64,000 bases of DNA from Roseibium algicola. Its GTDB lineage: Bacteria; Pseudomonadota; Alphaproteobacteria; Rhizobiales; Stappiaceae. Below, in pieces: positions 33,426 through 42,185 of this stretch. Under the pieces are notes generated by a model. The model searched no databases. It saw nothing but the letters and a program-made list of their open reading frames with translations, and was not told the origin of the DNA. How positions within the stretch are numbered: position 1 is the first letter of the stretch; each line of letters begins with the position of its first letter. The position numbers were made by a program, and so were the translations under genes. Location of the stretch: assembly GCF_001999245.1 (NCBI RefSeq), contig NZ_CP019630.1, positions 3,749,001 through 3,813,000 of the forward strand. The letters are read 5' to 3'.

Positions 33426-34262
33426 TCAGCTTGAGCCCTTGTCCGAATTCGGGAAGAACAGCTGCTGGCCGTCGACCTTGTAGTCGGCGATAGCCTGCTG
33501 GCCTTCCTTGGACAGCACCCAGTCAACGAACTGCTGGCCAAGATCGGCCTTCACATGGGCATGAACTTCCGGGTTCACCAGAATGATGCCGTACTGGTTG
33601 AACAGGATCGGGTCGCCTTCAACGGCAACCTTGTAGTCGCCCTTGTTGCCGAAGGAGATCCAGGTGGCACGATCGGTCATGACGTAAGCGCCCATGCCGG
33701 TGCCGGTGTTGAGGGTAGCGCCCATGCCGGAGCCGGTTTCACGGTACCAGTCGCCAGACCCTTCGCTCGGGTCGATGCCGGCGGCCTTCCACAGGCGAAG
33801 CTCCGCCTTGTGGGTGCCGCTGTCATCGCCGCGAGAGGCAAACGGGGCCTTCGCATCGGCGATTTTCTTCAGGGACTCTACGACATCTTTCGAGCCGGCG
33901 ACGCCTGCAGGGTCGTTTGCCGGGCCGACGATGACAAAGTCGTTGTACATGACGTCGGAACGGGAAACGCCGAGACCGTCTGCAACGAATTTTTCTTCGG
34001 ACGGTTTGGAGTGAACGAACAGGACATCGCCATCGCCATTGGCGGCGTTCTTGATGGCCTGGCCTGTGCCAACGGCAACCACGCGGACCTCAATGCCGGT
34101 CTTTTCCTGGAAGATGGGCAGGAGGTAGTCGAACAGGCCCGAATTCTGGGTTGAGGTGGTCGACTGGACGACAATGAACTTGTCTTCCGCAAAACTCGGC
34201 TGACCGGCAAATACGGTCGTCAGGACGGCGGCGGCAAGCGCCAGAAATGCTCTTCTGATCAA
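33426..34262 (-). CDS. tupA: Tungstate ABC transporter, periplasmic binding protein
   Basis: The 278-residue protein has a signal peptide (IRRAFLALAAAVLTTVFAGQ). The TupA family signature follows: VVQSTTSTQNSGLFDYLLP (about 31-49, the TTS residues contact the oxyanion), then KTGIEVRVVAVGTGQAI, LFVHSKPSEEKFVADG and SRGDDSGTH. The family binds tungstate with very high affinity over molybdate. The start is TTG at 34262, preceded by GGGAGGAAAAA and overlapping the ATPase stop. It converges on the formate dehydrogenase operon, pointing to tungsten supply for FDH. Confidence 0.92.
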   Translation of the reverse strand: MIRRAFLALAAAVLTTVFAGQPSFAEDKFIVVQSTTSTQNSGLFDYLLPIFQEKTGIEVRVVAVGTGQAIKNAANGDGDVLFVHSKPSEEKFVADGLGVSRSDVMYNDFVIVGPANDPAGVAGSKDVVESLKKIADAKAPFASRGDDSGTHKAELRLWKAAGIDPSEGSGDWYRETGSGMGATLNTGTGMGAYVMTDRATWISFGNKGDYKVAVEGDPILFNQYGIILVNPEVHAHVKADLGQQFVDWVLSKEGQQAIADYKVDGQQLFFPNSDKGSS

Positions 34263-35083
34263 TTTTTCCTCCCGGGGTAATCATTCAGGGATTGGGTGTT
34301 GGGTCCAAGGTAAAGCCTGCCTTCCCGCCAGGCGCGAACAGGTTCGCTTCTGGGGTTGGCCAGCACTTTTTCGACAGGGCCTGTCTCGACCACTGTGCCG
34401 TTCTGTAGAAACACGAGGTCTTCACCGAGGCGTTTTGCCTGGCCTGCATCATGTGTCACCAGAACAACGGTGACACCGCGGGCGTTGGCTTCCAGTACCA
34501 GGGACTCGATCGCGGCAGTGGAGGCCGGGTCGAGATTGGCAGTAGGTTCGTCGAGAAACAGGAGTTCGGGATCGCAGGCAAGAGCGCGCACCAGGGACAG
34601 GCGCTGCTGCTCGCCGCCGGACAAGACGCGCGCTGGTCGCCGGGCCAGATGACTGAGGCCCGCCGTTTCCAGCGCGGCCTTGACCTTGTCGGCGCGTTCG
34701 CTGCCCCGCAGGCCGCGAACGCTCAGGGCGAACTTGAGATTGGCGATAACCGAGCGGCGCAGCAACACGGGACGCTGGAAGACCATAGCCTGCGCGCGTC
34801 GGGCGGTGGCGTCCATCCGGCCGCCTTCCCACAGGATAGCGCCTTCCTGCGGCTGAAGCAGACCGTGCATCAATCGCAGCAAGAGGCTCTTGCCGGCTCC
34901 GTTCGGGCCCATGATGAGCGTGCGTGAACCGCGCCGGATGGCAACATCGACGTCGTGCAGAAGTTTTTCGCCGCCTGCCGAAAAGCCGAGACTTCTGACA
35001 TCCAGCAAGGGGTCGTGCATTGCCGGGCTACGGCGCGACATCGTGGAGGCAGTGCCTGGTGTGTCGAAAGCTGCGTCACGCAT
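34259..35083 (-). CDS. tupC: Tungstate ABC transporter, ATP-binding subunit
   Basis: The 274-residue ATPase has Walker A GPNGAGKS, a Q-loop in MVFQRPVLLRR, the ABC signature LSGGEQQR, Walker B ELLFLDEPTANLD and the switch histidine VTHDAGQ. The ATG at 35083 overlaps the permease stop by eight bases (ATGCGTGA) and has GAGGG six bases upstream; the frame extends to 35128 but would overlap the permease by 53 bp. About 20 residues precede the ABC core. It energises the TupB permease. Confidence 0.92.
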   Translation of the reverse strand: MRDAAFDTPGTASTMSRRSPAMHDPLLDVRSLGFSAGGEKLLHDVDVAIRRGSRTLIMGPNGAGKSLLLRLMHGLLQPQEGAILWEGGRMDATARRAQAMVFQRPVLLRRSVIANLKFALSVRGLRGSERADKVKAALETAGLSHLARRPARVLSGGEQQRLSLVRALACDPELLFLDEPTANLDPASTAAIESLVLEANARGVTVVLVTHDAGQAKRLGEDLVFLQNGTVVETGPVEKVLANPRSEPVRAWREGRLYLGPNTQSLNDYPGRKN

Positions 35084-35792
35084 AGGCGGCCCTCGCAGCT
35101 GAGGCACGAAGGGCCATGACACCGGCATTCACGGCAAAGGCGATCATCAGCAGGATCACGCCGAGCGCCAAGGCAAGCTGGAGATTGCCCTTGGATGTTT
35201 CCAAGGCGATGGTCGTGGTCATCACGCGGGTAACATGGTTGATGTTGCCACCGACAATGATAACCGCTCCGACTTCGGCAACCGCACGGCCGAAACCGGC
35301 CAGCGCGACGGTCAGCAGGCTGTAGCGGGCATCCCAGAGCATGGCTGTCAGACGATCAAATCGGCCGACGCCGAGCGATGCGAATTGCTCGGAATATTCC
35401 CTGTTGAGGTCTTCGATTACCTGACGTGTCAGCGCGGCGACAATGGGTGTCACCAGCACCATCTGCGCGATAATCATGGCAGTCGGCGTGTAGAGCAGGC
35501 GCAGCGGCCCGAGCGGTCCGGATGCCGACAGGACGAGATAGACAAGCAGGCCGACCACGACAGGGGGCAGGCCCATCAGCGCGTTCAAGATGACGGCGAC
35601 GAGCGTTCTTCCGGGGAAATTGAAAGTGCCGACCGCCGCGCCGAGGGGCAGGCCGATAACGCAGGCGAGAACGACAGCCGTAAGCGTGACCCGCATGGAC
35701 AGGCCGATGATTTCCATCAGATCCGGATCCAGCGCGACGACCAGGCCAAGGGCTCCAGCAAATGCCCCCCAGAAACTGTCCATTCCTGTCAT
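35076..35792 (-). CDS. tupB: Tungstate ABC transporter, permease subunit
   Basis: The 238-residue inner-membrane protein has five to six helices (IGLSMRVTLTAVVLACVIGLPLGAA is the first) and the permease EAA-type loop around EQFASLGVGRFDRLTAML. The segment FGRAVAEVGAVIIVGGNINHVTRVMTTTIALE is highly typical of TupB/WtpB-type permeases. The ATG at 35792 follows GAGAGGGAGAA; an ATG at 35783 is also possible. It is the first gene of tupBCA, downstream of an AT-rich promoter region with a candidate operator and the shared GCATTTTACGT motif. Confidence 0.92.
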   Translation of the reverse strand: MTGMDSFWGAFAGALGLVVALDPDLMEIIGLSMRVTLTAVVLACVIGLPLGAAVGTFNFPGRTLVAVILNALMGLPPVVVGLLVYLVLSASGPLGPLRLLYTPTAMIIAQMVLVTPIVAALTRQVIEDLNREYSEQFASLGVGRFDRLTAMLWDARYSLLTVALAGFGRAVAEVGAVIIVGGNINHVTRVMTTTIALETSKGNLQLALALGVILLMIAFAVNAGVMALRASAARAAYA

Positions 35793-35815
35793 TTCTCCCT
35801 CTCTATGGGAAAAAA

Positions 35816-35865
35816 TAACGTAAAATGCCAAAGAATGAAACTCATGTACGACATGGACACGTACA
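35816..35865 (-). promoter_or_regulatory. tup operon promoter region with shared motif and dyad
   Basis: On the minus strand GCATTTTACGTTA (35828-35816) lies about 25 bp before the tupB start. It matches the fdh-side motif at 24450 in 12 of 13 bases. Just upstream is an inverted repeat, TGTACG (35845-35850), nine bases, CGTACA (35860-35865). Either could bind a metal-responsive regulator of tungstate uptake. No ModE-like gene is present in the window. Confidence 0.45.
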
Positions 35866-35900
35866 AAAAAGCCACAGCGGAAGGTGCTGTGGCTTTTTTA
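35865..35900 (-). terminator. Bidirectional-type terminator between the TRAP operon and tup operon
   Basis: GCCACAGC (35871-35878), seven-base loop, GCTGTGGC (35886-35893). Six A precede it and six T follow, so it can terminate on either strand. It lies 40 bp past the stop of the minus-strand TRAP M gene and separates that operon from tupBCA. Confidence 0.9.
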
Positions 35901-35939
35901 GGTAGATCGTGAATTTTTGTCGGCTTGCCGAGAAACTCC

Positions 35940-37490
35940 TCAATACAGCCAGCGGGGCAGCCAGGTGGCGAACATCGGGAAGGTCCAGAGGATGGCGACG
36001 GCGACGATCTGCAGGATGATAAAGGGAACGACACCGCGGTAGATCTGGCCCGTTGTGATTTCCTTTGGTGCCGCGCCTCTCAGATAGAACAACGAGAAGC
36101 CGAAGGGAGGGGTCAGGAACGAGGTCTGCAGGTTGATCGCGATCAGGACCGTGAGCCAGATCGGGTCGATGCCCATCAGGATCAGGGGCGGGATCAGAAC
36201 CGGCAGCAGGATCACCGAGATCTCGACGAAGTCCAGGAAGAAGCCCAGAACAAAGACGAACAGCATCGCGAAGATCAGTGCGCCTGTCGGACCGCCCGGC
36301 ATTTCCTGAAGGATGTCGTGGACCCGGTCTTCCCCGCCAAGGCCGACGAAGACCAGCGAGAAGAAGCTGGCCATCAGGATGGTGGCGAAGATCATCGAGG
36401 TGACGGTCAGCGTGGACAGCATGGAAGCTTTCAGGAGCCCGTCCGCGAAAGCCTTCCTCAGGATGTGCAGAACGACGCCCAGGGAAAACAGCGCCAGCCC
36501 CGCATAGACAGCGGCGATAACGTAGCCACCGGCCGTGACATCGGAGCGTTGCAGGCGTATCGGCAGGATCGATGCGGCAATTGCAAGCGTCAGGAGCGCA
36601 GCTGTCGCCAGCACGATGAGCTTTGAGGACACCCCGAGACGGCGGCCTGCCAGCAGGATCGCGCCCACGGCACCGACGGAAGCTGCCTCGTTGGGCGAGG
36701 CGATGCCGCCGAGGATGGAACCGAGCACAGCAACGATCAACAGGATCGGCGGCACGATGGCGGCAGCAATCTGCCGGCCTGACGGCTGGTCGACATGTTC
36801 CGACATCGCTGGCGCATCATTCGGGAACAGGTAAGCCCGGCCGACAATGTAGGCGCAGTAGACGGCGACGAGCAGCAGACCCGGGATCATGGCGGCTGCA
36901 AAGGTCTGGCCGACCGAGATCGTCTCGATGGTGAACTTGCCCTGCGCGTATTGCGCCTGCTGGAAGGCATTGGACATAACGTCGGCCAGGATGATCAGCA
37001 GTGTCGACGGCGGGATGATCTGGCCGAGCGTTCCGGCAGTACAGACCATGCCGGAGGCAAGTTTGGGGTCATAGCCATTGCGCAGCATTGTGGGCAGGGC
37101 GATCAGGCCCATGGCAACCACCGTTGCGCCGACAATGCCTGTGGACGCGGCGAGCAGGGCGCCGACCAGCATCACCGAAACACCGAGACCACCTCTCATG
37201 CGGCCGAAGAGCCGGCCCATTGTTTCCAGCAGATCCTCTGCGATGCGGCTCTTTTCCAGAATGACGCCCATCAGGACGAACAGCGGGATTGCGGTCAGGA
37301 CCGGGTTGGTGAGCACGCCGAAGAAACGCTGGCCCATGGCGCCCATGAGCTGAATGTTGAAGTCGCCCATCATCCAGCCGAGCAGGGCAAAGCCCGTGGC
37401 AACGCCCGCAATGGTGAAGGCAACGGGATAGCCGAGCAGAATGAAGGCGATCAGCGCGCCGAACATGATGAGATCGAGAGGCAGGCTCAT
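35940..37490 (-). CDS. TRAP transporter large membrane subunit (DctM family)
   Basis: The 516-residue protein has many hydrophobic helices and DctM signatures: NPVLTAIPLFVLMGVILEKSRIAEDLLETM (an example region near 45-75), TLGQIIPPSTLLIILADVM, SPNEAASVGAVGAI and the C-terminal TPPFGFSLFYLRGAAP. It is longer than the M subunit at 5862 by about 70 residues, with an insertion in the middle, as seen in the TakP-associated branch. The ATG at 37490 overlaps the Q-subunit stop (ATGA); the longer frame to 37727 is a run of arginine-rich shadow sequence across that gene. Confidence 0.92.
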   Translation of the reverse strand: MSLPLDLIMFGALIAFILLGYPVAFTIAGVATGFALLGWMMGDFNIQLMGAMGQRFFGVLTNPVLTAIPLFVLMGVILEKSRIAEDLLETMGRLFGRMRGGLGVSVMLVGALLAASTGIVGATVVAMGLIALPTMLRNGYDPKLASGMVCTAGTLGQIIPPSTLLIILADVMSNAFQQAQYAQGKFTIETISVGQTFAAAMIPGLLLVAVYCAYIVGRAYLFPNDAPAMSEHVDQPSGRQIAAAIVPPILLIVAVLGSILGGIASPNEAASVGAVGAILLAGRRLGVSSKLIVLATAALLTLAIAASILPIRLQRSDVTAGGYVIAAVYAGLALFSLGVVLHILRKAFADGLLKASMLSTLTVTSMIFATILMASFFSLVFVGLGGEDRVHDILQEMPGGPTGALIFAMLFVFVLGFFLDFVEISVILLPVLIPPLILMGIDPIWLTVLIAINLQTSFLTPPFGFSLFYLRGAAPKEITTGQIYRGVVPFIILQIVAVAILWTFPMFATWLPRWLY

Positions 37491-37990
37491 GCGCTGACGC
37501 CTTTCAGCTTCTGAACATCGCGGATGAACGCGGCCACACCCTGGATCAGCAGCAGCACGCAATAGGCGGGAATGAGGGATTTCAGGAGGAAGGAGGCAGG
37601 GATGCCGCCAACGGAAATCGGCCCTTCCAGAATGGCCCAACTGCCGCGCACGGACGGCCAGGAGAACCAGATCAGCACGACGAGAGCCGGTGTCAGCAGG
37701 AACAGATGGCCGAAGATATCGATCCATGCCTGCGCGCGCTCGCTGTTCCTGGCATAGAAGATGTCGACACGGACATGGGCATTGACGAGGAAGGTGTACC
37801 CGGCGCCGAGCATGAAGATCGCCGCGTGGAAATACAGCACGCCTTCATCGAGAAAGATGAAGCTGTAGCCAAAGACATAGCGAAGCAACACGATCGTGAA
37901 TTGCAGCAGCAACATCAGAAGCGCCGCCCAGCACAGCGTGTTGCCTATTACCGAATTGACACGCTCCAGCGCGTCCGCCAGTTTTTCCAT
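37487..37990 (-). CDS. TRAP transporter small membrane subunit (DctQ family)
   Basis: The 167-residue protein has four hydrophobic helices (LCWAALLMLLLQFTIVLLRY, LYFHAAIFMLGAGYTFL, FGHLFLLTPALVVLIWF and LIPAYCVLLLIQGVAAFI) and the DctQ segment NAHVRVDIFYAR. The ATG at 37990 (MEKLADALERV) is preceded by GGGAAGC; the frame extends into the intergenic repeat. It is coupled to the M subunit by a four-base overlap. The binding-protein gene lies upstream on the same strand, across a 452-bp region with a repeat and a hairpin. Confidence 0.88.
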   Translation of the reverse strand: MEKLADALERVNSVIGNTLCWAALLMLLLQFTIVLLRYVFGYSFIFLDEGVLYFHAAIFMLGAGYTFLVNAHVRVDIFYARNSERAQAWIDIFGHLFLLTPALVVLIWFSWPSVRGSWAILEGPISVGGIPASFLLKSLIPAYCVLLLIQGVAAFIRDVQKLKGVSA

Positions 37991-38065
37991 CAAAGTAGCT
38001 TCCCGGTTCTTTTGCCCCTCAAGGCTTTCTGCCTGCCTGAACTTGAGATCGGGCATCCCGACGCT

Positions 38066-38175
38066 TGTCATCCCGGACGGAGCGGAGCGCAGATCCGGGA
38101 TCCAGTACGCCGCAGCCCCTGTAAAAAGCATGGGCGCCGGTGACTACTGGATCCCCGCCTGCGCGGGGATGACAA
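38066..38175. repeat. Third palindromic intergenic repeat (TGTCATCCCGG type)
   Basis: The left half starts TGTCATCCCGGACGGAGCGG (38066) and reaches GATCCGGGATCCAGTA at 38107. The right half is TACTGGATCCCCGCCTGCG and continues to GGGGATGACA at 38174. Ends TGTCAT/ATGACA and the inner GGATCCAGTA/TACTGGATCC are inverted. The left half also carries its own CCGGA...TCCGG stem and the right half a CCCCGC...GCGGGG stem. This type is widespread in intergenic regions of many alphaproteobacteria. Confidence 0.8.
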
Positions 38176-38397
38176 GTGGAGGGCATTGCCGTTCCATTTC
38201 TATAGAGGCGCCACTTGTCCTCTGCCGTCCATCTTCCCAAGCGGCTTAAAACAGATGCCCAAACCTCAATATCCTTATAAGACTTGACCCTGCAGGGCAT
38301 GCCGTTTCCCCGAAGCGAATTCTGACGCGAAGAGGAACCGAAATGGATCCCGGGGGCTCGCAATGGGACAACGACAGACAGGGCGATAAAACGCCAC

Positions 38398-38428
38398 CAC
38401 ATCGGGGAAAACAGATTTCCCCGATGTG
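38398..38428 (-). terminator. 13-bp hairpin after the TRAP binding-protein gene
   Basis: CACATCGGGGAAA (38398-38410), loop ACAGA, TTTCCCCGATGTG (38416-38428). The stem is perfect and lies 15 bp past the stop of the minus-strand P-subunit gene. On that strand GTGGCGTTTTATC follows, a weak T-tract, so partial termination or 3'-end protection is likely. Confidence 0.75.
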
Positions 38429-38442
38429 AGACGTCAACCCGA

Positions 38443-39540
38443 TCAGTCGTAGTTGTAGTCGAGCATACGCGCGTTCATCTGGCCGTTGTCGGCATAGGGC
38501 ATGTACTCGCGCATCAGCTTGCGGTAGGCGAGGAAGCTTTCGGTGATGCGTTTCACCAGCTCGTCTTCGTCCGCACGCAGTTCGGCGATCACTTCACCGG
38601 CGGCATTGCCCATTGCGACGATGACGTCGTCCGGAAGCTTCTTCACCATCACACCGTGATCGTTGACCAGCTGGGTCAGTGCCTGGGCGTGCTTGGTGTT
38701 GTATTCCGTCAGAACGTCGTTGTAGAGGCTGGCGCAGGCACGCTGCACGGCTTCCTTCAGGTCGTCCGGCAGGGCGTTGTAGGCTTCCAGGTTGACGGCA
38801 CATTCTTCAGCGGAAGACGGCTCGCCGACACCCGGCCAGTAGTAGTTCTTGGCGATCTGGTAGTAGCCGAGCGCGCTGTCGGTCCACGGACCGATGAACT
38901 CGCCTGCATCAAGCGCGCCGGACTGAAGCGCCTGGAACATGGCCGGGCCGCTCATGGCCTGAACCGCCATGCCGAGCTTGGAACACATTTCGGAGGCAAG
39001 ACCGGTGGACCGGAACTTCAGGCCCTTCAGGTCGTCGGCGCTGTTGATCTCGTTGCGGAACCAGCCAGCCCACTGCGGTCCGGAGTTGCCGCACAGGAAC
39101 GGCTTCAGGTTGAAGCGGGCATAGATCTCGTCATAGAGAGCCTGGCCGCCGCCGTGGATCATCCAGCCGGCTTGTTCGGGAGCTGTCAGGCCGAACGGCT
39201 GCGAACCGAACAGCAGGATGCCCTTGGACTTGGAACCCCAATAGGCGGGAACAGCATGGTACAGCTCGGCAGTGCCCTGGCCGACGGCATCGAACACACC
39301 GTTGCCCGGGACGATTTCGCCGGCGGCAAAGAGCTTCACCTCGATGCGGCCACCGGACAATGCGGTGATGCGGTCCGCCAGCATCTGGGCAGCGACGCCC
39401 GGTCCCGGCAGGTTCTTCGGCCATGCGGTGACCATGCGCCACTGGTGCACATCCTGCGCAATGGCAGGTGCGGCCAGGGTGGAGGCCGCAACTGCGGCTG
39501 TGCCGGTGGCGCCGGCTTTCAGAAAATCACGTCTTTTCAT
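38443..39540 (-). CDS. TRAP transporter substrate-binding protein, TakP-like, Tat-exported
   Basis: The 365-residue protein starts with a twin-arginine signal (MKRRDFLKAGATGTAAVAAS, cleavage after APAIAQ). The mature part WRMVTAWPKNLPGPG, ELYHAVPAYWGSKSKGILLF and LKGLKFRSTGLASEMCSKLG match the TakP branch, with the conserved arginine in KFRSTG expected to hold a carboxylate. TakP binds 2-oxo acids with a sodium ion; that is a reasonable guess here. It sits directly downstream of the hut operon on the same strand, separated by 142 bp with a perfect inverted repeat, so it may serve that or an unrelated pathway. Confidence 0.9.
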   Translation of the reverse strand: MKRRDFLKAGATGTAAVAASTLAAPAIAQDVHQWRMVTAWPKNLPGPGVAAQMLADRITALSGGRIEVKLFAAGEIVPGNGVFDAVGQGTAELYHAVPAYWGSKSKGILLFGSQPFGLTAPEQAGWMIHGGGQALYDEIYARFNLKPFLCGNSGPQWAGWFRNEINSADDLKGLKFRSTGLASEMCSKLGMAVQAMSGPAMFQALQSGALDAGEFIGPWTDSALGYYQIAKNYYWPGVGEPSSAEECAVNLEAYNALPDDLKEAVQRACASLYNDVLTEYNTKHAQALTQLVNDHGVMVKKLPDDVIVAMGNAAGEVIAELRADEDELVKRITESFLAYRKLMREYMPYADNGQMNARMLDYNYD

Positions 39541-39610
39541 GGTATTACCCCTCAGTCAAAGGAATGGATCGGAGTGTCCCGCCGTGCTTGATTGTTTCCC
39601 CGATATCAAC

Positions 39611-39638
39611 CTGCTTTCATGTTGGACCATGAAAGCAG
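39611..39638. promoter_or_regulatory. Perfect 11-bp inverted repeat upstream of the TRAP binding-protein gene
   Basis: CTGCTTTCATG (39611-39621), six bases, CATGAAAGCAG (39628-39638). It is 70-98 bp before the minus-strand ATG at 39540 and 45 bp past the hutU stop. No T-tract follows on either strand, and a TATAAT-like box lies on the minus strand near 39655-39650. A regulator site or 5'-leader hairpin is more likely than a terminator. Confidence 0.5.
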
Positions 39639-39682
39639 AAAGTTGATTGCATTATAGTTGCTGGGTCATCTTTCTGCGTCCA

Positions 39683-41365
39683 TCAGGACGCGGGACGACC
39701 CAGAATCGCCGGCAGGTTAAGCCCCTGTTCTTTCGCGCAGTCCAGCGCGATCTCGTAGCCGGCATCCGCGTGACGCATCACGCCCGTTGCCGGATCGTTC
39801 CAGAGCACCCGACCGATTCGCCGATCGGCATCTTCCGTGCCGTCGCAGCAGATGACCATACCCGAGTGCTGGGAAAAGCCCATGCCGACGCCGCCGCCAT
39901 GGTGGAGCGACACCCAGGTCGCGCCGGAAGCGGTGTTGAGCAGAGCATTCAGAAGCGGCCAGTCGGACACGGCATCGGAGCCGTCCTTCATGGCTTCGGT
40001 CTCGCGGTTGGGCGATGCAACCGAACCACTGTCGAGGTGGTCACGGCCGATCACGATCGGCGCTTTCAGTTCGCCGTTGCGGACCATTTCGTTGAAGGCA
40101 AGGCCGAGGCGGTGGCGCTGCCCAAGGCCCACCCAGCAGATGCGGGCCGGCAGGCCCTGGAAGGAAATGCGCTCGCGCGCCATGTCCAGCCAGTTGTGCA
40201 GGTGCTGGTCGTCCGGGATCAGTTCCTTCACCTTGGCGTCGGTCTTGTAGATGTCTTCCGGATCGCCGGAAAGCGCGCACCAGCGGAACGGGCCGATGCC
40301 GCGGCAGAACAGCGGGCGGATATAGGCCGGCACGAAACCCGGGAAGGCAAAGGCGTTTTCCAAGCCTTCTTCCATGGCAACCTGGCGGATGTTGTTGCCG
40401 TAATCGAGTGTCGGTACACCCATGTTCCAGAAATCGACCATGGCAGCGACATGCACCTTCATGGAGGCGCGAGCTGCTTTTTCCACCGCCTTCGGATCGG
40501 TCTCGGCCTTGGCGCGCCATTCGGCGACGGTCCAGCCCTGCGGCAGGTAACCGTTGACCGGGTCATGGGCGGAGGTCTGGTCGGTGACGATGTCCGGCTT
40601 CACGCCGCGCTTCACCAGTTCGGAGAAGACATCGGCGGCGTTGCCGATCAGCGCCACGGACTTGGCTTCGCCTGCCTTGGTCCAGCGGTCGATCAGTGCC
40701 AGCGCCTCGTCGAGTGAGTGGGTCTTTTCGTCGACGTAGCGGGTGCGCAGGCGGAAGTCGGCGCTCTTCTCGTCACACTCCACCGCAAGGCAGCAGGCTC
40801 CGGCCATGACGGCTGCAAGCGGCTGGGCACCGCCCATGCCGCCGAGACCACCGGTCAGGATCCAGCGGCCCTTCAGGTTGCCTTCGTAGTGCTGGCGTCC
40901 GGCTTCCATGAAGGTCTCGTAGGTGCCCTGCACGATGCCCTGCGTGCCGATGTAGATCCAGGAACCGGCGGTCATCTGGCCGTACATGGCCAGGCCCTTC
41001 TTATCCAGCTCGTGGAAGTGGTCCCAATTGGCCCAGTTCGGCACCAGGTTGGAATTGGCGATCAGAACGCGCGGAGCATCCTTGTGAGTCTTGAAGACAC
41101 CGACCGGCTTGCCGGACTGCACCAGCAGCGTCTCGTCTTCCTCAAGGCTCTTGAGGCTTGCGACGATACGGTCGAAATCGTCCCAGGTGCGTGCCGCGCG
41201 GCCGATGCCGCCGTAGACGACCAGCTCATGCGGGTTTTCAGCCACATCCGGATGAAGGTTGTTCATCAGCATGCGCAGCGGGGCTTCGGTCAGCCAGGAC
41301 TTGGTGTTGAGCTCGGTGCCGGTGGGCGGGAATACGTCGCGGGCGTTGTGGCGGCGATCAGTCAT
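39683..41365 (-). CDS. hutU: Urocanate hydratase
   Basis: The 560-residue protein is a full-length urocanase. It contains [19 protein letters not shown] (about 173-191, NAD+ binding) and [20 protein letters not shown], and ends with [19 protein letters not shown], which is diagnostic for the family. It converts urocanate to 4-imidazolone-5-propionate, the second step of histidine degradation. The start overlaps the hutG stop (ATGACTGA, 41358-41365) with GGGAGCGAACA upstream. It is the last gene of hutIHGU. Confidence 0.97.
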   Translation of the reverse strand: MTDRRHNARDVFPPTGTELNTKSWLTEAPLRMLMNNLHPDVAENPHELVVYGGIGRAARTWDDFDRIVASLKSLEEDETLLVQSGKPVGVFKTHKDAPRVLIANSNLVPNWANWDHFHELDKKGLAMYGQMTAGSWIYIGTQGIVQGTYETFMEAGRQHYEGNLKGRWILTGGLGGMGGAQPLAAVMAGACCLAVECDEKSADFRLRTRYVDEKTHSLDEALALIDRWTKAGEAKSVALIGNAADVFSELVKRGVKPDIVTDQTSAHDPVNGYLPQGWTVAEWRAKAETDPKAVEKAARASMKVHVAAMVDFWNMGVPTLDYGNNIRQVAMEEGLENAFAFPGFVPAYIRPLFCRGIGPFRWCALSGDPEDIYKTDAKVKELIPDDQHLHNWLDMARERISFQGLPARICWVGLGQRHRLGLAFNEMVRNGELKAPIVIGRDHLDSGSVASPNRETEAMKDGSDAVSDWPLLNALLNTASGATWVSLHHGGGVGMGFSQHSGMVICCDGTEDADRRIGRVLWNDPATGVMRHADAGYEIALDCAKEQGLNLPAILGRPAS

Positions 41366-42185
41366 TGTTCGCTCCCTGGGTGTTGTTCTGGAATAAGGAT
41401 GGCGCGAGGTTTTCCAGCGCGCTCAGGATGTCTTTCAGATGGGTCCGAAGCCGGTCGGCCTTGGCCTCGTCATAGGCAAAGGGCGTGTCTTCGGTGGCAA
41501 GATGGGTCTTCTGGGCGAGCTCCATCTGAATGGCGTGAAAGCCTTCGGCCGGTCGGCCGTAATGCCGTGTCGTCCAGCCACCCTTGAAGCGGCCGTTGAG
41601 GATCGACGTGTAACCTTCCGCTGCCTGGGTGCAGGCGACGACGGCAGCCTCGATGGCGCTGGCGCAGGTCGTGCCGTTGTTGGTGCCCGTGTTGAAATCG
41701 GGCAGCGTGCCTTCGAAGAGGAACGGCACTACAGAGCGGATCGAGTGGCAATCGTAGAGGATGGCGACACCATGTTTGGCGCGGACCCGTTCCATTTCCG
41801 CCTGAAGGGCAGCGTGATAGGGAGCATGCCAGGCAAGGCGCCGGGCCTCGATTTCACCGGTCTGCGGTTCCATGCCGGATTGGTAGATGGGGCGTCCATC
41901 GAAATCGGTGGTCGGGCAGAGCGTTGTGGTGTTCTGGCCCGGATAAAGGCTGACGCCTTCCGGATCGCGATTGGCGTCGATCACGTAACGATGGAAGTTC
42001 GCCTTCACCATGGTCGCACCGGGCAGGAGATCGGAATAAAGCCGGTCCACATGCCAGTCGGTGTCGGCCAGTTTCAGGCCGGTGTCGTTGAACCTTGCCT
42101 TGATATCGTCCGGAACGAATGTGCCCGCATGAGGCACGCCAAGAACGACCGGGCCATCACCGCGGAAGACGTCAACCGGCTGCAT
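41358..42185 (-). CDS. hutG: N-formylglutamate deformylase
   Basis: The 275-residue protein has the FGase metal and substrate loops: [12 protein letters not shown] (about 16-27), [24 protein letters not shown] and LYDCHSIRS. It hydrolyses N-formylglutamate to formate and glutamate, the last step when histidine breakdown goes through HutF. The formate released could feed the formate dehydrogenase in this window. I chose the ATG at 42185, which has GGGAG six bases upstream; an ATG at 42191 has no spacing. The start lies inside the hutH end. Confidence 0.93.
   Translation of the reverse strand: MQPVDVFRGDGPVVLGVPHAGTFVPDDIKARFNDTGLKLADTDWHVDRLYSDLLPGATMVKANFHRYVIDANRDPEGVSLYPGQNTTTLCPTTDFDGRPIYQSGMEPQTGEIEARRLAWHAPYHAALQAEMERVRAKHGVAILYDCHSIRSVVPFLFEGTLPDFNTGTNNGTTCASAIEAAVVACTQAAEGYTSILNGRFKGGWTTRHYGRPAEGFHAIQMELAQKTHLATEDTPFAYDEAKADRLRTHLKDILSALENLAPSLFQNNTQGANND

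Larger units (their letters stand above)
37991..38442. other. Non-coding gap within the second TRAP operon
   Basis: These 452 bp separate the P-subunit gene (upstream on the minus strand) from the Q/M genes. They hold a palindromic repeat element at 38066-38175 and a hairpin at 38398-38428, each listed separately. The stretch 38176-38397 contains no supported feature. The arrangement would let the binding protein be made in excess over the membrane subunits. Confidence 0.7.

Noticed and set aside
35925..36626. A plus-strand frame rich in Asp, Glu, Gln and Arg opposite the TRAP M gene.
   Set aside because: The composition is typical of the reverse complement of hydrophobic membrane codons. 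It is not a protein.
39611..39638. The inverted repeat as the hut operon terminator.
   Set aside because: There is no T-tract on the minus strand, and it lies close to the transporter start. An operator or leader hairpin fits better.
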